From Thermoflexales bacterium (GTDB lineage: Bacteria > Chloroflexota > Anaerolineae > B4-G1): a DNA stretch of 26,340 bases. The DNA lies in contig SKQX01000151.1 in the NCBI GenBank assembly GCA_007118795.1, forward strand, positions 1 to 26,340. Reading direction: 5' to 3'. The position numbers were made by a program, and so were the translations under genes. Below, piece by piece: positions 8,885 to 14,589 of this stretch (position 1 is its first letter; every line of letters begins with the position of its first letter). Under the pieces are notes generated by a model. It did no database searches and had not been told where the DNA came from. It saw nothing but the letters and a program-made list of their open reading frames with translations.

Positions 8885-8914
8885 GCACAGGCGCGGCATC
8901 CGTCGCGCCTGTGC
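8885..8914. repeat. Perfect 11-bp hairpin just upstream of the sufS promoter
   Basis: GCACAGGCGCG (8885-8895) and CGCGCCTGTGC (8904-8914) pair perfectly around an 8-nt loop. On the - strand it is followed by ACTTTTC, which looks like an intrinsic terminator, but no - strand gene lies upstream to be terminated. It may insulate the divergent sufS and CcdA-like transcripts or be an operator. Confidence 0.5.
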
Positions 8915-9253
8915 GCCCGCCTTGCGAGATGCTGAGGGCTGTGTCAGCGCGGTCGATAGGCGAGATACTCGGCAGAGCAGCTGCTCAGAGCATCTCATTG
9001 GCAGGCCTGAGACGAAGACGAGACGCTGACACGTCTGAGTATCTTGACTACAGTGACCCGTACCAGCAGGCGAGAGGCACTCTCGACGCTCGGTGCCTCC
9101 ACAGGCTGCGACAGGCGCTGCGGCGTCGCGTCCCGCTGAGTCCGAGGCCCGCTGGCGAGGAGACTATGTCTCTGTCTTGGCTCTTGCTTCGATTAAAGGC
9201 CCCTGGGAGCGTCCGGTCCGCGGGGTCATCTGTCACGACGGGAGGCCAGAGCT
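8915..9253. other. Gene-free leader region of the CcdA/DsbD-like gene
   Basis: About 340 bases with no supportable gene. It contains a 7-bp stem GAGGCAC/GTGCCTC (9074-9080 with 9093-9099) and ends with GGGAGG about 8 nt before the ATG at 9254. No convincing + strand promoter was found. Confidence 0.35.
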
Positions 9254-10122
9254 ATGGATAACCACCGGTCCTCGAACTATGGCGTGACCTGGTACGCAGT
9301 ACTCGCGCTTGCTGTGCTTCTGCTGGGACTCGCCGGCCACATCGGCTACCTTGTCTATCCCCGTTTTGACCTCCCGGCCGTTTCCGGTGGCGGTTTCCTC
9401 GTTCTGGCCGGCGCTGCAGGTATCGCTTCCTTCTTCTCTCCGTGCGCGTTTCGGCTGCTGCTGACGTTACTCGGGCGGGAAACCGGTCCGCGGCAAGGAA
9501 AGAGTCAGGGCAGACTGAGCAGAGCGTTGGGTTTTGCCTTCGCGCTCTCGATTGGCGCCGGCACATTCTTGCTCCTTACAGGGACGGTGATAGCGCTGGG
9601 GGTGGCTCCCTTCTTGCCGAGGTCACCTTCGTGAGCCCTGCGGGACGGATCATCCGGCTGGTCGTTGGCACCCTTCTGACATTCCTGGGCTTAATCCAGC
9701 TGGGCAAGATTCCGGTCTCTTTTCACGGCGTTGAGGAGTTAGCCCAGCCGATCCTTGCGACTCAGGCCGAACTCCGCCGGAGAACCCCTTATTTGAGTCT
9801 TGCTATCTTTGGTTTTGGCTACTGGATCGCTGGCTTCGGCTGAACCCGGCCCATTCTGGCCGGTCTGGCCAGTCATGCGTTTACTTTTGGCGGGAGTCTT
9901 GGAGCACTTCTTGCGTTCATCGTCGCCGCCTTGACCATCACGTTCCTGATGTTTGGGCTGTCCCTACCTGTCGTCTTTGCCCACGAGCGAGTGTCCGATG
10001 CACTGCAGGCGAGTGCCGTGAAGATCAAGCGCTGGGGTGGAGGGGTTCTCATTCTCGTGGGCACGTGGTTAATCACCCTAGCTGTCTGGGCTGACATGTT
10101 CGCCCGGGTGTTTCCGGTCTAA
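9254..10122 (+). CDS. CcdA/DsbD-like thiol-disulfide membrane protein; UGA at redox Cys (candidate selenoprotein), one frameshift
   Basis: Polytopic membrane protein of the DsbD/CcdA transmembrane family, which carries electrons across the membrane between two intramembrane cysteines. The start is the ATG at 9254 with GGGAGG 8 nt upstream. The first redox Cys is C64 in AGIASFFSPCAFRLLL. The frame breaks in a G5 run (9598-9602); one extra G, or a -1 slip there, joins TGTVIALG to GGSLLAEVTFVSPAGRIIRLVVGTLLTFLGLIQLG. The sequence then reads LSLAIFGFGYWIAGFG, UGA (9841-9843), TRPILAGLASHAFTFGG, where the family has GFGC-x-GPILAGL: the UGA is exactly at the second redox Cys (about residue 197 of 289). 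After it the frame stays open for 93 codons with further membrane segments (LLAFIVAALTITFLMFGLSLPVV; GGGVLILVGTWLITLAVWADMF). A SECIS-like hairpin follows the UGA. The alternative is a pseudogene with a nonsense mutation; the Gly to Arg change after the UGA (TRP for TGP) is compatible with decay. Confidence 0.6.
9844..9872 (+). promoter_or_regulatory. Candidate bacterial SECIS element in the CcdA/DsbD-like mRNA
   Basis: CTGGCC-GGTCT-GGCCAG (9856-9872) forms a perfect 6-bp stem with a 5-nt loop beginning GG. There are 18 nt between the UGA and the loop. As I recall it, the bacterial SECIS consensus needs a small apical loop with a G among its first two bases, 16-37 nt from the UGA; this fits. 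From memory, E. coli fdhF has a GGUCU loop sequence at a similar distance. An alternative pairing CCGGCC/GGCCGG (9847-9852 with 9858-9863) would compete. Confidence 0.5.
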
Positions 10123-10335
10123 GAGCCATTCGTGCCTGCCATCGGGGTAGACGTGAGCTGGAACGGTGTCGTCTGCCTCGCACCGGTGGTCGCCCCGGAG
10201 CGGAGGTCGGGGGGGCGCGCTCGCCACGACGATGATCCCTCGCTGCGCTGCTGGGTAACTCCAGTCGGAATGCGAGTTGCTTCCATTCCGAGTGGTACGT
10301 GGCTGGCCCTCGCCCACCCTGCTGTGTCCATCCTT
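10123..10335. other. Convergent intergenic region with a hairpin
   Basis: No gene is supported. TCGGAATG (10265-10272) and CATTCCGA (10284-10291) form a perfect 8-bp stem with an 11-nt loop, and outer CCA/TGG bases extend it. It may terminate the CcdA/DsbD-like transcript. Confidence 0.35.
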
Positions 10336-10370
10336 CTGTGGCTCCACAGCCTCAGTGCTTAGTCACTGAG
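10336..10370 (-). terminator. Two tandem hairpins at the end of the DsbA-like gene
   Basis: CTCAGTG/CACTGAG (10351-10357 with 10364-10370) overlaps the stop codon of the DsbA-like gene, and CTGTGG-CT-CCACAG (10336-10349) follows directly on the - strand. No U-run is present. Confidence 0.4.
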
Positions 10371-11136
10371 TCGGCTGGTAAGCCTCGCCCAGTGTCCCCT
10401 CTTCAGCCAAGCCGACGACCTCCTCGATGACCTCGAATGGATGGGCGCCGACCAGGGGATAGCCGTTGACGAAGAAGGTCGGTGTGCCCCGCACGCCGAG
10501 ACGCGCCCCTTCCGCTACGTCGGCATCCACGGCAGCATCCCACCTGCCGCTTGCCAGGCAGGCTGCGAAGCTGCTCGTCTCAAGCCCCAGGTCGGCAGCG
10601 AAGCTCTCAAGAACGTCCCCGCGGTCCGAGCTGCGGCTCCATTCGGATTGGCGCTCGAATAGCCGGGCGTGCATGTCCCAATACGCCCCCTGGTCACCGG
10701 CACAGCGGGCCGCTACGTGAGCCTGGGCTGCCCTCGGATGTAACCCAGCCAGGGGGTAGTCCTTGAAGACGTAGTACACGCGCCCCGTATCGATGAGTTC
10801 GCCTTTCACCATCGGGAATGTCTCCAGGTTGTACTTGGCGCAGAAGGGGCACTCGTAGTCGCTGAATTCCACAATCGTCACTGCCGCCTCCGGATCGCCG
10901 AGGACCATAGCGTCGTCGGCCTGCGCGATGGACGCCGGGGTGGGACCGGCGACCGCTTCTGCCGGTGCCGGAGTGGCGATCTGAGGAGCAGGCCCGGATG
11001 GCGTCGGCGATGCCTCGTCGGCTGGTGCTGTCGGCTGTACTCCTTCCGTGCCCTCTGGCTGGCACGCTGCCAACGCCAGGACCAGGAGCAGCGCTCCCAG
11101 AGTCCACATCAGATGTCTCTTCTGTCTGTTTCTCAT
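10363..11136 (-). CDS. DsbA-like thioredoxin-fold lipoprotein (CPFC)
   Basis: Extracytoplasmic thiol-disulfide oxidoreductase of the Thioredoxin_4 / BdbD-DsbA type, 257 residues. It starts at an ATG with GGAGGGGAGAGAG just upstream. The signal peptide (RNRQKRHLMWTLGALLLVLALAAC) ends in a lipobox with Cys25 as the predicted lipidated residue. A Pro/Ala/Thr-rich tether (26-75) is followed by the DsbA fold: VTIVEFSDYECPFCAKY with the redox pair C96/C99, FKDYPL, HPRAAQAHVAARCAGDQGAYWDMHARLF, and the cis-proline loop VRGTPTFFVNGYPLVGAHP. It is a natural electron partner for the CcdA-type proteins encoded on either side. It is not clearly co-transcribed with the DUF2085 gene upstream because about 220 nt with hairpins separate them. 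Confidence 0.9.
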   Translation of the reverse strand: MRNRQKRHLMWTLGALLLVLALAACQPEGTEGVQPTAPADEASPTPSGPAPQIATPAPAEAVAGPTPASIAQADDAMVLGDPEAAVTIVEFSDYECPFCAKYNLETFPMVKGELIDTGRVYYVFKDYPLAGLHPRAAQAHVAARCAGDQGAYWDMHARLFERQSEWSRSSDRGDVLESFAADLGLETSSFAACLASGRWDAAVDADVAEGARLGVRGTPTFFVNGYPLVGAHPFEVIEEVVGLAEEGTLGEAYQPTQ

Positions 11137-11157
11137 CTCTCTCCCCTCCGATCAATT

Positions 11158-11326
11158 CTAGGAGGCCTTTGAAAAACCCCTTTGTCGCGAAGTCCAATAG
11201 GGCGGATGCCCCACTTCTGGCCTCTATAAGACGAGAATTAGGGATCCGACCTCAAATAATGCGTCATTTCTGCAGTGCGTGCCCCACTTATCGTCCTAGA
11301 GGGGGACTTTTTCAGTGGTCTCCTCG
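11158..11326. mobile_element. Possible MITE or IS remnant between the DsbA-like and DUF2085 genes
   Basis: TAGGAGGCCTTTGAAAAACCCC (from 11159) and, on the opposite strand, GAGGAGACCACTGAAAAAGTCCCC (from 11325) are imperfect inverted repeats bounding about 165 bp without a gene. TGAAAAA next to a C-run is a style of end I remember from several IS families, but I cannot name one. Within it AGTGGGGCA occurs twice in direct orientation on the - strand. The left end lies only about 20 nt from the DsbA-like start codon and contributes part of its leader. Confidence 0.35.
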
Positions 11327-11343
11327 GGTGCTGCGTGGAGACC
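11317..11343 (-). terminator. Hairpin downstream of the DUF2085 gene
   Basis: GGTCTCC (11317-11323) and GGAGACC (11337-11343) form a perfect 7-bp stem with a 13-nt loop, 14 nt after the DUF2085 stop on the - strand. The next bases are ACTGAAAAAG, so there is no U-run; it also overlaps the possible terminal repeat. Confidence 0.35.
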
Positions 11344-11357
11344 CTAACGATCTCCGG

Positions 11358-12047
11358 CTATTCGGCTCTATCAAAGTGATGGGCGACAATCGTGTCTATC
11401 TGGGGATAGAGGAAGCTCACGGATCCCAGCCCAAACAGGGCGCCGGTCATGAGCCGCATAGATGCGTTGAAGGAGCCCCAGGCGGTCCCGGCATAGAAGG
11501 ACGTTCTAAGCCTGGTTCTGGTCAGGGTCGCCAGCCACTGGTTCGTGGCCCGGAACCCTGCCCCGATTCCCTGCAGGTCGCTAACGACGTGCGTTCCTCC
11601 GTCCAGCGCCATCGGTATGAGAAGAAGGAGAAACAACCAGGGCGAGATGGAACGCAGGGGGCGTCTGCGGGAAGACCGCACCACCCCGTAGAGCAGCCCG
11701 AAAACGAGGGTGGCGGTGTACATCGCCACCATGCGGTCCGACCAGGCCACCTTCCAGCCCATCTGCTCATTTCCCAGGATCGCTCCCAGACTGCCGGCAT
11801 GAGTTCCCTCAAACCCGAGGGCCCGAAGCTCGTCAAGCCCGTATGTTGCCTGTTGACCAAAGAGAAAGTAGGAGCGCTGCGCCATCTGATGGCACTGGGT
11901 ACTGTACAGCCCATAGATCACGCGGGCCGGGGCCGGTGCGCCGACCTGCATCAACACAGGAGCCAGCCAGGGAAGGCCAACGTACATAGCCCACAGTAGG
12001 TTGAGGATGGCGAGCCAGTGGCGGGCCACGGGTCGGAGTCTTCTCAT
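11358..12047 (-). CDS. DUF2085 family membrane protein
   Basis: Integral membrane protein of about 229 residues with no established function. The start is the ATG at 12047, which overlaps the ccdA stop as ATGA; the frame is open 14 codons further upstream inside ccdA but that part is a shadow. Visible features are a first membrane segment (HWLAILNLLWAMYVGLPWLAPVL), the family signature IYGLYSTQCHQMAQRSYFLFGQQ (conserved C-H-Q and R-S-x-F), a TATLVFGLLYG segment, WLFLLLLIPMALDGGTHVV with a conserved D-G, and a C-terminal ALFGLGSVSFLYPQID segment. Translational coupling to ccdA suggests a link with membrane thiol chemistry or cytochrome maturation, but this is inference only. Confidence 0.85.
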   Translation of the reverse strand: MRRLRPVARHWLAILNLLWAMYVGLPWLAPVLMQVGAPAPARVIYGLYSTQCHQMAQRSYFLFGQQATYGLDELRALGFEGTHAGSLGAILGNEQMGWKVAWSDRMVAMYTATLVFGLLYGVVRSSRRRPLRSISPWLFLLLLIPMALDGGTHVVSDLQGIGAGFRATNQWLATLTRTRLRTSFYAGTAWGSFNASMRLMTGALFGLGSVSFLYPQIDTIVAHHFDRAE

Positions 12048-12763
12048 CGTCGCACCAGTTCGATGAGGGGTCGCCACTGCGAGAGCCAACCCAGACTGTC
12101 GGTAAACACGAGAACCCCCAGGGCGACGAGAAACAACCCGCTCACGAAGGTCGCGCCTTTCATCATCCGTCTCCTTTCATGGAGGAAGCGGGCGGCCTCC
12201 CCCACGCCCAGGGCCATCACGAGGAAGGGGATCCCCAGTCCCATGGAGTAGACGAACAGGAGGAGAGCGCCTCGCGCCACGGTGGCTTCGCTCAATGCTA
12301 GTGTCAGGATGGCGCCTAGGATCGGGCCTACGCATGGTGACCACCCGGCACCGAAGAAGATACCGATCAGGACGGAGGAGAGGTAGCCTAGCTCGGGGCG
12401 GGGCCTGAAGTGGCGGCGGGTATCGTGATTGAGCCAGGGAATTCGCAGCGCCCCCAGCGTGTGCAGCCCAAAGATCACGATCACTGTACCGCCAAGCTTC
12501 ATCACCACTGGTCGGTAGTTGTATACCAGGCGACCGACACCGCTGGCAGCTGCTCCGAGCCCGACGAATATGGCCGAGAAGCCCAGGACAAAGAATAGGC
12601 CGTGCAAGAACGTCTTCCGGCCCGATGCGCGCTCTCCTCTAGAGCGCACGACCCAGCCACTCAGGTAGCCAACGTAGGCTGGCAGGAGAGGCAGCACACA
12701 GGGCGCGGCGAACGAAAGCGCACCGCCGACGAAGGCGAGAAAAAGGGAGATATCGGGGATCAC
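12044..12763 (-). CDS. ccdA: Cytochrome c biogenesis / thiol-disulfide transmembrane protein CcdA
   Basis: Polytopic membrane protein (239 residues) that moves reducing equivalents from cytoplasmic thioredoxin to extracytoplasmic thiol proteins, here plausibly the DsbA-like and rhodanese lipoproteins. Both redox cysteines are present: APCVLPLLPAYVGYLSG near residue 22 and FGAGWSPCVGPILGAILTLA near residue 142. Six membrane segments are apparent. The start codon is GTG at 12763 (VIPDISLFLAFVGGALSF), 5 nt after the thiI stop, with a weak GAGGG upstream. It is the last-but-one gene of a tight thiI-ccdA-DUF2085 run. It provides the internal comparison for the CcdA/DsbD-like gene at 9254, which has UGA where this one has the Cys of SPCVGPILG. 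Confidence 0.93.
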   Translation of the reverse strand: MIPDISLFLAFVGGALSFAAPCVLPLLPAYVGYLSGWVVRSRGERASGRKTFLHGLFFVLGFSAIFVGLGAAASGVGRLVYNYRPVVMKLGGTVIVIFGLHTLGALRIPWLNHDTRRHFRPRPELGYLSSVLIGIFFGAGWSPCVGPILGAILTLALSEATVARGALLLFVYSMGLGIPFLVMALGVGEAARFLHERRRMMKGATFVSGLFLVALGVLVFTDSLGWLSQWRPLIELVRR

Positions 12764-12768
12764 CAGGT

Positions 12769-14004
12769 CTAACCCTCGCCTCTCCTCGCGGTCCTGCTAC
12801 GGGCGTTCACGTCGTGCTCGAGCCTCGAAGTCGCCGGGTCCACCTCAATGCGCGAGGCCCGAGCCAGGGCCTCATCCACCAACGCATCCATATCGACGGT
12901 AGCCTCCGCTTGCCGAACGGCTTTGAGCCGAGGGCGGGTCACCACGTTCCGGGGCATGAGGAAGCTGCAGCAGTCGTCGCCGGGGATCTGCGAGAGGATG
13001 AAGGTGCCAATGGAGTGAGCCTGATCCACAATCTCCTGCTTGTCCATACCGATCAACGGCCTCAAGATGGGCACGGCTGCCGCATCCTCTGTGGCCGCCA
13101 GCCCCTCCAGGGTCTGGGACGCCACCTGACCCAGCGACTCTCCCGTCACCAGCGCTTTTCCGCCTTCGCGGAGCATCAGGTGCTCCGCGGCCCGCACCAT
13201 CAACCGTCGGTACAGGAGCACCCGGAAGCCGGCCGGCGCACGCACGGTTATCTCCCGCTGCTGTCTCCCGATGGGTACCGCGTGGAGGTGGGGAGTCATA
13301 CCGTATGTGGCCAGGGCTTCCACGATCTTCCGGGCTCGCTTCTCCGCACCGCGCCAGTTTCCGAAGGGGCGGCTGTGGAAGTGGATCGGTGTGACTGTGC
13401 ATCCCCGCTTGAGGACCAGGTAGCCCGCCACCGGGGAGTCGATGCCGCCGGACAGGAGGAGTCCCACTCTGCCGCTCACGCCCACGGGTAGCCCCCCTGG
13501 GCCCCGTATGCGCCCAAAGGTGACCAGCGCCCGGTCATAGACCACCTCCACCCCGATCTCGAGCGCTGCGCCCTCGAGCTGGACCGGCCAGCCGGTCCGC
13601 TCCTGGACCGCAGTGCCCAGCTCTCGCTCGATCTCCGGAGACAGGAGGGGGAACGACTTGTCCGCGCGGGAGGCGCGGATGCGGAAGCTTTCCGCCGGTT
13701 CCGGAACCAGGTGGGCCAGTACGACCTCGCGAATCGCCTCCATCTCACGCTCTGCCTCGAACGCCGGCGCGAAGTACGCGATGCCGAAGACCGTGCTTAG
13801 GGCAGCGGTCCAGGCCGCTTCGTCTCGGCGTTGGGCCAGACGGGCCAGGAGCCGGCCTGGCAACCGCTCGACCTTTTCGACGCCCAGTGGTTCGAGGTGC
13901 CGGGCGACGTTGTCTGCCAGGGCGCGCTCAAAGAAGGGACGGTTGCGCCCCTTCAGGCCGATCTCAGCGTAGTGGATGACTGCGTGACGGCTCGTCGGGA
14001 TCAT
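12769..14004 (-). CDS. thiI: tRNA 4-thiouridine synthase ThiI (short form, no rhodanese domain)
   Basis: Catalyses ATP-dependent thiolation of U8 in tRNA and in some bacteria sulfur transfer for thiamine thiazole. It has 411 residues: an N-terminal ferredoxin-like region (VIHYAEIGLKGRNRPFFE), a THUMP domain (about 60-170, including ESFRIRASRADKSFPLLS and GVEVVYDRALVTFGR), and a PP-loop ATPase with VGLLLSGGIDSPVAGYLVLKRG and TGESLGQVASQTLEGL. The conserved C-terminal block is GDDCCSFLMPRNVVTRP. The rhodanese domain of the E. coli type (about 480 residues) is absent, so persulfide must come from another protein or directly from a desulfurase. The start is an ATG with GGGAGCG upstream. It lies 130 nt downstream of the rhodanese lipoprotein gene and 5 nt before ccdA. 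Confidence 0.95.
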   Translation of the reverse strand: MIPTSRHAVIHYAEIGLKGRNRPFFERALADNVARHLEPLGVEKVERLPGRLLARLAQRRDEAAWTAALSTVFGIAYFAPAFEAEREMEAIREVVLAHLVPEPAESFRIRASRADKSFPLLSPEIERELGTAVQERTGWPVQLEGAALEIGVEVVYDRALVTFGRIRGPGGLPVGVSGRVGLLLSGGIDSPVAGYLVLKRGCTVTPIHFHSRPFGNWRGAEKRARKIVEALATYGMTPHLHAVPIGRQQREITVRAPAGFRVLLYRRLMVRAAEHLMLREGGKALVTGESLGQVASQTLEGLAATEDAAAVPILRPLIGMDKQEIVDQAHSIGTFILSQIPGDDCCSFLMPRNVVTRPRLKAVRQAEATVDMDALVDEALARASRIEVDPATSRLEHDVNARSRTARRGEG

Positions 14005-14134
14005 TGAGTCGCTCCCCGAGGGACTCTAAAGGCCATCCGCGATGACCTCCGAGCTGATTACCCTCGCCCGCTCTGCAGGCTGCCCATCCGAGACTGGTGC
14101 GAACCACATTTGAGCGTCTGTCCTCTTTCCTTCC

Positions 14135-14566
14135 TCAGTCGGCACCGGAGACCGTCGGGTGGCCTGCCTCGATCCAGGCTGCCAATCCGCCCCGCATTGC
14201 ATACACATCCTCCGGATTCCTGCCCCGCTGTATGACCTCGAGCGCCACCCGGGCGCTTTGTTCCTCGGCCGGTCAGGTGCAGTAGAAGATGAGCACCCGA
14301 CCGTCGTCGGGCAGCTCGTCGATGCGTCCCGCCAGCTCCGCCTCGGGCAACGAGGTAGCCCCGGCAGCGTGTTGGATCCGGTAGGCGCTCGCCGTGCGCG
14401 TGTCGTATACCACGGCCTCCCCCGTCTCCAGGAGATCCCTGGCCTCCTGGGGGCTGATGCGCTGCACGGTACCAGGGCCGGTAGTGGATGGACTTGCGGA
14501 GCCACAGCTAACCAGCAGGGCCGCCAGACTCGCCAGCGAGACGAACCACAGCCATCTCTTTCTCAT
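14135..14566 (-). CDS. Rhodanese-like lipoprotein with in-frame UGA (candidate selenoprotein)
   Basis: The reading frame from the ATG at 14566 runs to the stop at 14137-14135 if the UGA at 14275-14273 is read through, giving 143 residues. The start has GAGGAGG about 9 nt upstream and is 23 nt after the ATPase stop. A lipoprotein signal (MRKRWLWFVSLASLAALLVSC) gives Cys21 as the lipidated residue. The rhodanese domain follows: QRISPQEARDLLETGEAVVYDTRTASAYRIQHAAGATSLPEAEL, DGRVLIFYCT, UGA (codon 98), PAEEQSARVALEVIQRGRNPEDVYAMRGGLAAWIEAGHP. Related rhodaneses read YC-x-CP-x-E at this place, so the UGA replaces the second Cys of the active-site loop. The sequence after the UGA is fully conserved in frame to the end of the domain, which is not expected of old nonsense decay. 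A SECIS-like hairpin follows at the proper distance. Alternative: a recent Cys to stop mutation. Confidence 0.75.
14241..14272 (-). promoter_or_regulatory. Candidate bacterial SECIS element in the rhodanese mRNA
   Basis: On the - strand AGCGCC-CGGGT-GGCGCT forms a perfect 6-bp stem (14257-14252 with 14246-14241) with a 5-nt loop whose second base is G. There are 21 nt between the UGA (14275-14273) and the loop. These satisfy the bacterial SECIS rules as I remember them. Confidence 0.55.
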
Positions 14567-14589
14567 AGATCTTCTTCCTCCTCAGTCTC

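Noticed and set aside
10965..11999. 344-codon + strand frame across DsbA-like and DUF2085 genes
   Set aside because: It is antisense to two recognised - strand genes and shows no domain.
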